Notes: generated by a model not told the origin, from the letters alone. A DNA stretch of 21,900 nucleotides from Elysia marginata (GCA_019649035.1 BMAT01008477.1:149960-171859); one strand, 5' to 3'; positions 9,861-20,520 are shown, counted from the stretch's first letter. Translations and numbers: made by a program.

Positions 9861-10231
9861 GTAGGTAAAAATAAAAGAATGAAATAGCAGACAGAAAGCA
9901 ATGTAAAAATGATAAATAGGTCCACAAGATGCACAAAAACAATGTTAAAACTGGCAGGTGTGGTGTCGAGTTAATAGGTTGCTTGAGCGACTCTCTGCTA
10001 AATTCATCTGAAGTGTTCAGCTGCCGAAACGGAGCTTGAATCCAAAGCACTTTAGACAGTTCATTTGGTACAGTCAAGAACTGACATTTATTCCAGACAC
10101 AACATTTATGTTTGTGAATTTTTGCCATTATTAACAATTGGTTTTTTTTCTTAATGATACTCATGAATGTTTTCCGCAACTCCCTGCATGGCGTAAAGCC
10201 TGGCTTTTACTGATATAAGATTTTTTTGTAA

Positions 10232-10437
10232 TTAAAAGATAGAATAACAATTGAGAGAAGATAAATAGATCGATGCACACAGAGATCTTGAAAGACTGAA
10301 TGAGACAGGGTGACATAGATATGGACAGTACATACTTGGATACACAGACAAATATTAGATAACCATATAAACAGGTAGACAAAAGGCAGAAAATTAAGGA
10401 AAAAAACTGAAAGATAGGGACAGATATACAGAAAGAG

Positions 10438-10481
<44 letters not shown>

Positions 10482-10560
10482 CGGAAATAGAAAACGAAAG
10501 AGTTACGAAAACCGGATAGATATCACACATATATCGATTGAAGAGAGATACGGGTAGAGG
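10232..10560. repeat. Degenerate purine array with (AG)n core
   Basis: Purine-rich words (AGATAGA, GACAGA, GATAGGGACAGA) surround a perfect AG run at about 10440-10478. Minus-strand Ser/Leu-rich open frames across it are repeat translations. The array would lie inside the proposed intron. Confidence 0.85.
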
Positions 10561-10629
10561 AAAGTATTAACGCAGAAATTAGGTTAACAAATATTAAAAA
10601 TGAATTTCTGTCAAGTTTGTTTTTTCCAG

Positions 10630-10703
10630 TTTTCAAGCGAATCGATTTCATCAATTCGACCTTGTTAAATAAACATATGACCCAACCATATGACTTTAAC
10701 TAA
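10630..10703 (+). CDS. Predicted terminal exon of the small basic protein
   Basis: A strong splice acceptor (TTTGTTTTTTCCAG ending at 10629) is followed by a frame. In the phase left by the exon at 9665-9860 it reads VFKRIDFINSTLLNKH, then MTQPYDFN, then TAA at 10701-10703. The joined product would be 89 residues. AATAAA follows at 10783-10788. The implied intron of 769 bases contains the AG repeat array. Phase agreement has a one-in-three chance of being accidental, so this is a hypothesis. Confidence 0.25.
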
Positions 10704-10788
10704 GTTGTTCAACTTTAAATACTATAATATAGTTACTGCTTATCTGACTGTGACAGATAAAAATTTTATACTGTCTAATTGAAATAAA

Positions 10789-12050
10789 AAACTACTCTAT
10801 GCTCTAAACCCAAAATAATCTCACAACAATAGCAAAGTAACAGCATTGAAGAAATTATCAAGCTTATTAAGAAAGCTAAGCTTTATCTGATTAAAACCAT
10901 GAAAACATCTCTCGCTTCATAACACAATTAACGAAGCGTTCAAATACCATTCTTATGATTATCTGTATCCTGTCAAAAGCCGAAGATAAGCGGATTCCCT
11001 TATTCCTGATGCTGACGTTATAAAAGCTTTTCATTTTTGTTATAAATTCGTTTTTTACATTAAGGCTAAGCATAGAGCGGATATGTTTCTCAAGATAGAA
11101 AAATAATAAACAATGCTTCTCTTAGCATTGCTTTACCGTCGGCACTCTTTCCGAGATTAGGTTTACGAAACCGCCGATAATTTTAAAACAACAAATCAAC
11201 ACAAGAAGAAAGTACAAAAATGTTTTTAACAATGAGGTGTTCGTTTGTTTGACGATGCAATAAAACATTAGAGAAGAAGTGTCTTTTTTTAACCATACAT
11301 ATCTATAAATAGAACCATTTATATACCTTTATAGCTTTAACACATCTGTCTCGATATATTGAGGTATGTTGTCAATGCTCATGTATTGAAAAAAATGCTT
11401 CCTAGTTACCACCCCATGACACAATGTAAAACATAATGTACGTAAACAACCATTTGCAATAAAGATGAAATTTTCCAACATTTCAGGTTTTAAAAAATTT
11501 ACGAAATTTGAAAATCCTGACTAGGTTAAACTACAGCAGAAATTAACTACTTTTTTTAAACAAAATCTAACGTGCCTTCTCACTCCATTATCCTTACACA
11601 GGTTTATGGCGTTTTCTTTGTTCCCGAAAGTTTCTGTACGCTAGGATTCTAATTCGAAATAGTTATACATAATTTTTCACATTCATTAGGCTTTTAAACA
11701 GTGCGACTTTTAAAGTTTTTTCATTAATTATCAAAGCTTTTTGATAACCCAAAAAAACATAAGCGCAAACAAGAACATAAGCAGATACAAATACATGTAC
11801 TTGTATTCTTACTGGTAGAGCTTGTGAAAGGTTGCAACACGGAACAACTACAGTACAGATACCAGTAACAGCATGCTGCCCTCGCATTGAGATATTGTTT
11901 TTGAGGCAGGGGCATGTGATTCAAGTCAGAACTTCTCTACCAAATGTTTACAAGCGTAATAAAGCAAGCTATAGAAAATTTAAATTTTTAAAAATAGAAA
12001 CCAAGCAACTGCTTCTTTGCTAATCGTGACTCTCAAAGGTAAGTTCCAAA
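10789..12050. other. Non-coding stretch
   Basis: AT-rich sequence. The open frames of 60-74 codons here are short and unsupported. I see no repeats or elements of note until the transposase-like fragments begin. Confidence 0.5.
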
Positions 12051-12057
12051 AATGTTG

Positions 12058-12319
12058 AGGACAAGCACAACCCGAACTGTAGCTTGGTATCGAAAAATTA
12101 CCGGACTGCATAGCAAAGACCGGTTTAGAAGGCCAAGAAGTGATCGGCCGAAATCACAATGTATTTGTTTAAATATTTTCATGGTACACCAGGCAGTATG
12201 AGGTGGGCCTCAAAGTTCAAGAAAAAAAAATGCCCATAATTTCCAAACAATGCTATTTGTCTGGATTGCAGCATCTGGGCATGTTCTCCCGTAAGTGCAA
12301 ACTCCGCTTGCCGATCAGT
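12058..12319 (+). pseudogene. Possible Tc1/mariner-type transposase relic
   Basis: Two plus-strand fragments in different frames resemble the bipartite DNA-binding region of Tc1-like transposases, in the right order. At 12058-12159 the frame reads RTVAWYRK.TG...D, then RRPRSDRPKS, like the end of the first helix-turn-helix followed by the GRPR-type basic motif. At 12239-12319, in another frame, ISKQ......L...GMFSRK resembles the second helix-turn-helix (family pattern IS..TV...L...G..SR). The gap of about 26 codons is slightly shorter than usual, and it holds a frameshift. No catalytic DDE/D region and no terminal inverted repeats were found, so the element would be truncated and old. The assignment rests on remembered family patterns. 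Confidence 0.35.
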
Positions 12320-12399
12320 TCCGAGCAAATGATTGATTTCACAGAAAGCATGGTAAATGCGCTGAATATTTTAAAAGTAACAACCTAGTAATATACGAA

Positions 12400-14560
12400 A
12401 ATTGTAAAACGCCACTTGGAAATAAACACAGTAGAAATAAGCAAAAAAGCGTGAACATCACCAGCACAATTCTCATGCCATAAATTGTACCAAGGACCAA
12501 AGGGTTAACAATAAGCATGAACCAAGAAAAGCCCTTTCTGTAAAACAAGGATCATGGTGTAATAGCATTGCCGCGCATAAGTTAGAGAAATCATCCATAA
12601 CTTTCTAGAAAGAGATAAGATAAATGGGTGACTCCTTAGGGTATATATACTTCTTTTTAAGTGAGAATGGCGCTCAGCATCAATTTCACAAAATTTTCTT
12701 TGTTTGAGGAAATTTTCATTTGTGGCTTAAACCTATTACGATTTTACTAACAAAACTTGCAGTTGGCTAGATGTCTGAGCCTCAAGGAGTCGAATTATCT
12801 TGATCTGTTTTAGGAATTCCATGAACTAACTCATAATTTTGTCTTCTTGTTTTTAAATTAAGAAGACCTGTCTTTTAACAAATCGGATTGTATGTCAACA
12901 GATGAGGGATTAAAGGAAAGATGCTCATATTTTCCTACACTTTCTGGTCTTCTATGATGGTTTATAATGCATATGTTTTTCTAGCTGTTGCCTTTCTTCA
13001 TCTTCATATGCCTTATGAGGGTTGTATCGGATCTAACTCATATTTTATGGCCTCCTGTTTTAGCTATTTTAGGACAGACGTTTCAGATGAAACTGAATCA
13101 AATATTTCTGTATGCAGCGACAAATTGTTTTTCTTTACTTATCAAATACTCTGTACAATTTCAAAATGGTACTCCATCACAAAAGAAAGAATTTTACTGA
13201 ATTAAAAAAGCTCCTGACCCGTATAAACTCTAATAAGACGTAAGCTAGATTACAAAATTTTATAAGCAAAGAAGGTGTTCTTACCTTGTGAGTATTCATA
13301 TTATAAGATGGTAAAGTTGTTTTTTTTATTTTTAAAGTTTATCTTACCAGACTCGTTACGTTAACAATAATATTCATCTCCTTTTTCTGTTTAACGTTTG
13401 GTTTAAAGAGATTGTAATTATTCCTAGGAACATTAACTAGCTAAACGTTTTTTGTGGTACCATTAGGGATAACTAATTAAGTTTCTCAGGTACTTGTGCA
13501 CTGGTTGCTGTATCATTTACGTTGTTGTTGAACTTAACATGAGCCAATGAGTAATGACAAAGAAAGTTCAGTTCAATGGAGGTGAGGCATACGTCTAAAA
13601 CAACAGTTACACAGAGAAAAGAATTGTAAGAAAGATGTCCCTTTTTTAGCAAATAGAGTTGAACAAGCTTCCCACAACTTTTTTCAAATCTACTCGACGT
13701 ATCACTTAAAACAGCAACACTTATAGACAAGTATCTTTTGGATTATGTGTCGTTTTCTCCCCACTATTGATGAAAAAAGGTGACCAAAATCCAGAAAGTC
13801 GAGTTAAATTCACTCTTAACTATGTTTGTCGACAAATATATGCTTTATGAAATTCGTAAAAAATTATTGACACTGTACACTCAAACAAACAGCGTGTCAA
13901 GACCAAGATTTTAAAAATTTGTTTTTCTACAATAGACATAGCAGACTTGGTTGGGTAGAAGATGGATAAGCGAGGTTTATTGAAATTTGAAATGAATTGA
14001 TGAAGGGAGTACCTAAGGACTTTCAACGAACGCAGAATAAACAGATCGAATGAACAAAAAGACAGGGAAAAATAAAGGGAAAACAATTAAAAGAAAGAGT
14101 TTATAAATGCAACTTTGAAAAAGTTGAGTAAACAATGCACTGTTTATTTTTAATTTGGCTCGCTGGGATCCAAAGGTTTTATGGTGTGAGTAATTTTGTT
14201 TATTTATTCTTGCTAGCTACGCACGTAAGATCTCAAAAGAAAACAAAGTGTAAAATAAAAAGCTTGTGTTTTTGTAATTATCTTATTTTTAATATATAAT
14301 TTGTAATAAGCACAGGGCAGAACAAACTGCACATACGAGTGCATAGCGCAACAAAACTGTTCAAACGAGGTGTTTTCCTAATTCAAGGGAAGCTATGTTT
14401 GTAGAAGGTGCCGCTAATTGAGAAAGTTTTTACCAACCCCCCTCCCCCCACCATACACACATCATCACACAAAACCTTGTACATAATGGTTTATGTGCTT
14501 TATGTTCACATTTAAAAGTAATGAATTGACATTTCACAGCTACAACAAGGGTTCTAATCT
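12400..14560. other. Long non-coding interval
   Basis: No supportable gene. Overlapping frames at 12921-13205 and 12988-13200 show no family features or complete exon signals. A TATA-like GTATATATAC lies at 12641-12650. A C-rich tract (CCCCCCTCCCCCC) lies near 14440-14452. The rest is AT-rich. Confidence 0.5.
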
Positions 14561-14564
14561 AAGT

Positions 14565-14615
14565 CGACCATATGATCTTACTATCAGTGCGGGATCTTAC
14601 TATGGTCGGTGCGGG
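14565..14615. repeat. Short nested direct and inverted repeat
   Basis: GATCTTACTAT occurs at 14574-14584 and 14593-14603. Each copy is followed, after a 3- or 6-base spacer, by TGCGGG. The inverted pair CGACCAT (14565-14571) and ATGGTCG (14602-14608) brackets both copies and could close a stem. No function is known. Confidence 0.6.
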
Positions 14616-15709
14616 ATATTCTTTTGTCCTATCGCAACACACAAAGACATGTGATGTATGCAGAAGAAAGGCGGAAGAGGTTGGTATTTTTCCAAGACAC
14701 ACATGATCCTTATGACATTTAAGTCAGAATCGTTTTCTTCAGGTAATTTATTATTTATTTCCGAATTCACAAAAGCTTCCTAAAGGCCGCTTATATTTAT
14801 TTTTAATAACTTTGCACCTCTTGGCAATTAATTTATCATAAGCAGGAAAAATTTGGGCACTTTAGAATGTCTCGCAACCAGACCAAGTCTGAAATAAGAT
14901 GTCAGGCATTGGGAAATGAAGAAAAAACCGCCTTTGAAAACTAGTTTAATTTCTCTACTGCTCTGTCTTTGTTCTTTAAGAAAAGTTTAGTTTCTATCGA
15001 CAACATTTTGATAACTTCACCGGTATCAATTTGTAAGACTTAGATTTGCGACTTCCGACTCATTTATAGTGGACGCAAGACATGTAAATACTGTTCTGAA
15101 AACCTTCACAGTGCTGCCACTCTTGGTTTCTCAAGGGTGCTGGTTTCATCAAATTTTTCTAAAAAAAAACAAAACTAAGTATTATGAGTGTCTTGTCACT
15201 CAAGACTGCTCAGTTTATTCAAGAATGTTTATGTAAAATACAATCAACATAGATGAGTCCACATTATTCAAATTATACAAATGCTTTTAGCGCGAGTGTA
15301 ACAAGTTAATGATTAAAATTAAAAACGCTTTAAGTCATAAGAAATAACACATCAATTTTATTATTAATGCCATCCTTCCTCTACATAATTGCTAACCATC
15401 TTTTAAGAAATTTAAAGTCTTATGTTTTGTTTGTCGTAAAGTTTATGGTTGCTTTTCTCTCTGCGACATTTTGAATCAAACATAGCCAGAGAAATGAGAT
15501 GGTTTCAATGAAAGTTTGACTAGCGTTTAAACTACCTCAAATTACTGATACCGCTTTCAATATTCAGTAAGTTTGCATACCCAGCCTGAATAGCTAAACA
15601 CCTATTATGTAATACTTTCTTTTACGGTTTTTGTGATATCTATATATTTCTACAAAAATGCCTTTTTGTTGTTGCTATTTACCTAGTTTTCTATGTGGCT
15701 GCTATGCAG
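14616..15709. other. Non-coding stretch
   Basis: AT-rich with poly-A and poly-T runs. Only short open frames are present, such as 25 codons from 14868. I see nothing supportable. Confidence 0.5.
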
Positions 15710-15934
15710 ACAGCACATAAATAACTATTCCTGGCGGCAGAAACCACACTGCTGGCTAATAGGTTATTGGGAATAGTGTGGAGCCCCACACGTGCGCCAG
15801 CTTCGCCAAAGCAGGAGGGTAATACCACGGATGAGTGACTGTGGCTGGGGAAAACATTAGCAAAGCTTTAGAATCGCTTCGGCGGCCAGAATCAAAGAAA
15901 ACTGGCAACAGTTCGCACAGTGCAGGGGGTGAGT
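15710..15934. other. Structured GC-rich element (SINE-like or exon)
   Basis: G+C is 109 of 210 by hand count at 15721-15930, clearly above the flanks. ACTATTCC (15724-15731) pairs with GGAATAGT (15770-15777). GTGTGG (15776-15781) can instead pair with CCACAC (15786-15791, four-base loop), or AGTGTGG (15775-15781) with CCACACT (15744-15750). TGGCTAATAGG at 15753-15763 fits the RNA polymerase III A-box pattern TRGYNNANNGG, but no clear B-box follows. On the plus strand it is bounded by GCTATGCAG (ending 15709) and the donor GTGAGT (15929-15934), so it could be a 219-base exon, although all three frames contain stops. On the minus strand TTGCTAATGTTTTCCCCAG resembles a branch point plus acceptor, followed by about 50 open codons. 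A SINE, a non-coding RNA and a UTR exon all remain possible. Confidence 0.35.
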
Positions 15935-16754
15935 AGATGTAGTGTCTCTGTTTCCAAGAAAGTTAGTTTATCAAGTGGTAAAAGCTCATACATCTAACTG
16001 TCGTTGGGTTTTGTATGCTGAAATAACAAAGTCAATTAAACTGCGAAAAAAAAAACTCTACACGAAATTTTTTTTTTGCTCAAGCATAGAAAAAACTATC
16101 TGAGTTTTTCTGGAATAGGAGGAACATCCTCATTAGAAAATAATTTTTTTTCTACAAAATTCAAACAGTCAAACATGTAATTCAAGAGTAAACTTCAAAC
16201 TCCATCACACTCTAAATATTGAGATGACTTTCAATTATTAAGTTATCTTATCAATATTATGGGAAAGGAAAAGAAAATTGAATAAAATGTTACAGTAATA
16301 ACTTGTTCCCATTCTCTAAAAGAGTTCAGAAAAATCTCACCACCAACTGTGTTTTAGTTTAAAACAGCTAGAAAATCTAGAAGAAATATTAAACTTTAGT
16401 TGTATTTTGTTTTTATTGATAATAAAACAAAAATGTATTTCCCCTGCACCCCCTCTCTCTCTTTCTCTCTCTCTTTAAAGCACAAACACAAAAGTTGACT
16501 ATTGACGATTTCGATCGAACCCTCAGTATATAACTGTTCATACATATTTCTGGTAAATATAACTACTAAGTTTTAAGCAGCAGTAAAAAAATAGCATGTC
16601 CTCAAGTTTTTTTCGGGGTCAAAGTTTATGTGTTAGAAGGGCAAGTATTAGATTTGTAACTATTCATGGTGATTGTTGTACAACCATTCTACAGAATCTA
16701 ACGTACTGGCACACGTAGATCTGCTGCCTAGGCTTATTTGTACCCAAAACTTCA
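15935..16754. other. Non-coding stretch with small CT repeat
   Basis: AT-rich and without a supportable gene. A short C/CT tract lies at about 16441-16475, after a homopolymer-rich zone with A9 and T9 runs near 16046-16078. Confidence 0.5.
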
Positions 16755-16799
16755 ATGCAAGTGCAAATGTCCTTGACTGCACACGCCGTCTGTAAAGGA

Positions 16800-17300
16800 G
16801 TGGACTCTTACGTTTGTTATTTACTCACTCTCTTTATTTTCCTTCTCTCCCTGCTCTTTACCTGCCTTATTTCATCTGTATATCTGTCTGTTCATTTCAC
16901 TGTGTTTTTTTCACATCTGTCTCCTTGTTTCTACCCCACCCCTCTCTCAATCTATTTCTCGAAAAATATTTGCCACTATCTTCCTCAACTTGTCGCCTCT
17001 TGAATCTTTCTCTTAGCTTAGTGTGTCAATTTCCGTTTGCCTTTCTGCATTTGTGTCCATATGTGTGCGTGTGAGTCTCATTCACTTCATTTTCCCTCTT
17101 TCGGATTTAGTCCCTGTTTATCTGTCTCCGTCTCTGTATTTCTCTGATTTTTTACCTCTATCACTCTTTCTTTATATCTGTCTTTATTTGTCTGTATCTG
17201 TTCCACTCTTTGCCAGTCTCTATCTCTGTCTTTTTCAGTGCTTCTGTTTCGATTGTCTGCGTCTTTGTCTATCTCTCTGTTTCTGCTCGTGTGTGCTAAA
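16800..17300. repeat. Degenerate pyrimidine array (TCTGT/TCTCT)
   Basis: About 500 bases dominated by TCTGT, TCTCT and TTTCT words, with no long perfect run. It is compositionally the reverse complement of the purine arrays elsewhere in the window. Three overlapping plus-strand frames rich in Ser, Leu, Phe, Cys and Tyr arise from it and are not genes. Confidence 0.85.
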
Positions 17301-18033
17301 AAGGATCAAAAGATAGGCATTATGAAAACGCTTTATGCGTAAGCTCTATAATCTATTCTTATTCCGCTCGTCTGTTTTGTTTATAATCGACTTTCAGAAG
17401 GAAATACAATTTTTATATCCTTTCATATTCGATATGAGCAGTAATGAACAGAGGCATGGAAGTGAGATGGAATGAGGATTTGTGATAGCAGAGTCGGCGT
17501 ATACACAAATTTGGCGCTAGCTCGAGTTAGATCGAGATGAAGAGGCATCTGAGAATTATGATGTATGTTTTTACAGTTGATTGCTTTGTTTTGGGAGTAA
17601 ACTAAGCCGAGCCTTTTTACCCTTTCCTCATTCGCCAAACAATGTTTTTGGCAGAGGCATTGCATATTTTTTTTGTAACAAACATTTCGTTGAGGATAAA
17701 CGAGACGAAAAATAGATTAGTGCTAGCAGATGTTATGAGGATTTCAGTAATAGCACAGAAAAAGCTAATATGATAAACAAGTTGCTGAATTAATGAAAGA
17801 GGATAGCATAAAAAACAACCACAGAAACCATTAACTAACTTTGTGACTAAAAGAAAAAGTCTTGACAAAAAGTTTCAAGTGCTTGAAAGATTTGTATTTT
17901 GGACTATAAAGGTATACATCAAACATTGGTTCGACAAAAGAATAGCTGATTATAAAAAAATAAAAACAGAAAAATCCAAGCAAAAAAAAGCACAAAGAAA
18001 ACGGTTAAGGCTATGTTTTAAGCAGCTGTCGAG
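17301..18033. other. Non-coding stretch
   Basis: Minus-strand frames of 80-83 codons and a Lys/Arg-rich plus-strand frame running into the next repeat are unsupported. A short less AT-rich patch with GGCGCTAGCTCGAG near 17512 has no recognisable role. Confidence 0.45.
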
Positions 18034-18069
18034 AAAGAGAAAGAGAGAGAGAGAGGAAGAGAGAGAGAC

Positions 18070-18102
<33 letters not shown>
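18034..18102. repeat. (AG)n microsatellite
   Basis: Imperfect AG dinucleotide repeat with occasional AAAG, GGAAG and ACAG interruptions. It accounts for the RERERE-type peptide in the overlapping frame. Confidence 0.9.
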
Positions 18103-18604
18103 ATTAATGCGATATGTATTGTATCTCAGAACACATACGCAGACTGCAAACGTTGGAAACTTCATTTAACTTGAAAAATTAAAAAAAAAGGTGAGAAGAT
18201 TTGCTTCCACTCCCCTTTTCCCTAAAACAAGAAAATGAAAGAGAATATAGGAGCAAATATCTAAAGATATGATTCATTAAAAAATAGAGACACCCATGCA
18301 GTACTTGCTCCCCATTATTATGCAAGCCAATATCGTTAGATGTGCCAAACAGTAATTTCCTTAGGTAAAATTAGGAGCATTAGACAGGAATTGCAGCGCT
18401 AATCAAATTTTAATTTGAGTTTAGTTTTAACATTTGTCGTGATTTCAGCGCTTCAGGCAGACAACTGGAATACAGGGCGGACGGTATTCTCCATGTTTTC
18501 GCTTGAGTTATACATATTATGAGACTCATCAAGCTGACTTCACCTGTTTGGAAGAGGGGGAAGACACGTTTGTTTAAATCTTCTTAGTTTCCTTTTTTCA
18601 CTAG
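18103..18604. other. Non-coding stretch
   Basis: AT-rich. It contains one neat inverted repeat, TCAAATT-TT-AATTTGA at 18403-18418. It ends in a pyrimidine-rich run and TTTTTTCACTAG (ending 18604), which could act as a 3' splice site. Confidence 0.45.
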
Positions 18605-18635
18605 TTGATTTCGTCACAACAAGACAATACGACTA

Positions 18636-18983
18636 ATGTATAAAGCTATTTCTCTATCAAGACTTGCAAAAGTACCTGAATCTAAGCACAATTCTTCTTC
18701 TCCACGCTCTCCATATCCTAGCGGACGGGCATCTCTGAAATTTAATTTCAAACTAAGAAGGCAAAACAAGCGGCCTCTGAAACTTCATGAAAAAAAAACC
18801 TCTGACAACTTAGCCACATTTTCCCATTCCTTTGGTCTGGAAAATCTTGGATGGCAGTCTAGTTTCCATCACCTCAAGAACACTATTTATGGCCAAAGGC
18901 GGCTGGCCACTTCACAACACCGCCACTTTCTTTCTCAATATCCACTTGTATTTCCAGAAACCCAAGCGTTTGTTTGCATTTAA
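18636..18983 (+). CDS. Hypothetical 115-codon open frame, doubtful
   Basis: An open frame from ATG to TAA in a patch of above-average G+C, 31 bases after a plausible splice acceptor at 18604. An in-frame TGA at 18606-18608 means it cannot extend further upstream. The predicted peptide is basic and Ser/His-rich (SSSPRSPYPSGRASLKF, then KLRRQNKRPLKLH) with no recognisable domain or membrane segment. The opposite strand is also open over part of it: TTAAATTTCAG followed by DARPLGYGERGEEELCLDSG and then a GTACTT donor-like site. A frame of this length is expected about once by chance in a window this size, so either strand, or neither, may be coding. Confidence 0.15.
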   Translation: MYKAISLSRLAKVPESKHNSSSPRSPYPSGRASLKFNFKLRRQNKRPLKLHEKKTSDNLATFSHSFGLENLGWQSSFHHLKNTIYGQRRLATSQHRHFLSQYPLVFPETQAFVCI

Positions 18984-20181
18984 AAAAAGACTCTGCCTGT
19001 TATGACGTCGATTATCCGTTTTCACTTGAGACAATCGATGCAGTGAGGAAGATAGTGCTCAGACACAGAAGGAAAGTAGTACAAAAATACAAGATAGTGT
19101 CAGCTCTAACCAAAGGCCAGATCACTTGAGCGCTCGATGTGCGATGATTTACAGCTGATATTTGCCGAGCAAAAATAATAGCGTTTGTTAGCAAAAATAT
19201 AGCGGTTTTTAACGAAAATATCACCCAAAACAAGCTACGTGTTTGAAGTCCTTGAATTTGATACTGTTGTCTTCTGGTACTCTTTTTGAGGAAAATTGTA
19301 AAAAAAATGGTTTGAACGAGTCGAATACTGTTTAGAACTAACTTGTATTGCTACTTCCGCGTGTATTTATAGGTTTGGAGTTCAGACTTTCTTTTCAATT
19401 GTTCTGTCTTTCCGAGAAACCCCATAAAAAGGTTCTTTAATCGTCTACCGCAACAGCATTTGGGCATCAACCTCTTAAATTTGATTTTTCTCGTATTTTC
19501 CGGTCTTAACTTTTGTCTCCTCTTCACTTTCCATTCCAATGTTCCATGTGATTCTAAGCTTATCTGTTTTTTTTTCTGCTGGTTCTATCCAATATTCCTC
19601 TTTGTCCCCTTCTCCTTCATCTTCCCCACTTGATATAACCTCTAAGTTGACTGGGACGTTAAAATTCAAACAACCAGCCTCTTTCCAGCCTCCACTACTT
19701 CGATTTTCCTTTCCCACTTATTTGCTTTAAAATATAATTTAGTTCATATAGATTTAAAAAATATTGCATTTCCACCTCCTTGCACTCATATTTTTGTTTT
19801 GAATTTGCACTTGCCCTGTCTTAACGAAACCGCCATCCAAATAAAATGGTTTCTAAGTGTGCTTAATACAGTTATGGAAATTAAGTAAAGTTCATTTATT
19901 TCAAGTATATGTACAGGGTGAGATATTTTTCTAAAAAAGCTCACTATAGTTGAGTTCCTGTTCCGTTTCTGCTCGATATTTCAATTTCAAACCTTTTATT
20001 AAACTAGGAACGTTTTGTTTATTCTTCAGTTAAGGTTTTAGACAAACTATCCTCAACTTGGGAAAGAGGCCCCGTCTCTTTAAATTGAGTCCCCAAACAG
20101 TATCGCAAAACCTCAAGAACTTTCGGAATAGCACAAAAGTGTCATCGTGAAAAGGAAAAAAAAATCAATGGTCCTGACTAG
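18984..20181. other. Non-coding stretch
   Basis: Frames of 62-80 codons on either strand (for example 19475-19717 minus) are short and compositionally biased. A CT-rich patch lies around 19590-19640. Nothing else is supported. Confidence 0.5.
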
Positions 20182-20206
20182 GTAAACAGGCTGGTAAACA
20201 GATAAG
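20182..20206 (+). promoter_or_regulatory. Paired forkhead sites and a GATA site
   Basis: GTAAACA, a known forkhead core, occurs at 20182-20188 and 20194-20200, inside a 12-base tandem (GGTAAACAGGCT, GGTAAACAGATA). It is followed directly by AGATAAG at 20200-20206, a GATA-factor core. It lies about 720 bases upstream of the proposed start at 20924. Binding is an inference from motifs alone. Confidence 0.25.
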
Positions 20207-20410
20207 GATAAAAAGGTTTGCACTGACAAATGGAGCTGGCGATTGTGGAAAAGGTAATTTTTAAACAGCACCTATCGATCTGAAGCAGTTTCCAACTCGC
20301 AAAAAAAGGTTCGATCGAATGAAAAGGCTGCACAAAACTACGTCTAGGCCTTGGAAAGAAACTCTAAGAATGCTACAAGAGGTCAGTGTGGAATACATAG
20401 TCCATACAGA

Positions 20411-20520
20411 CATGAGGAGAAAAAAAAACGAAGGAGAAAGAAAGAAAAAGGAGATAAAGAAGGACGACAAGAGATTAAGAAAAGGAAGTCGAAAAAGGAC
20501 AGAGGCAAAAAAAAAGGTGT
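20411..20520. repeat. Purine-rich degenerate tract
   Basis: About 110 bases of A/G words (GAAAGAAAAAGG, GACGACAAGAG) with no strict period. The Lys-rich frames at 20319-20632 read through this tract and are not credible genes. Confidence 0.75.

Noticed and set aside
12641..12750. TATA-like GTATATATAC followed by ATGGCG and a 27-codon frame
   Set aside because: The ATG is where transcription would start if the TATA box were real, the frame is short, and no splice donor lies within it.
12921..13205. Overlapping 94- and 70-codon frames
   Set aside because: They compete for the same DNA, show no family resemblance, and lack a paired donor for the possible acceptor.
14440..14452. C-rich tract as a G-quadruplex on the minus strand
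   Set aside because: Only two long G-runs, without the four separated runs needed for a stable three-layer quadruplex.
15841..15900. Weak similarity of ATCGCTTCGGCGGCC to the 5' end of U2 snRNA
   Set aside because: The match covers about a dozen bases. The branch-recognition and Sm-site regions do not follow.
16755..17316. Three overlapping hydrophobic plus-strand frames that look like membrane proteins
   Set aside because: They are translations of a degenerate TCTGT/TCTCT array. The apparent hydrophobicity is a composition effect.
17843..18169. 108-codon Lys/Arg/Glu-rich frame
   Set aside because: Its second half is the AG microsatellite (RERERE), and the first half has no support.
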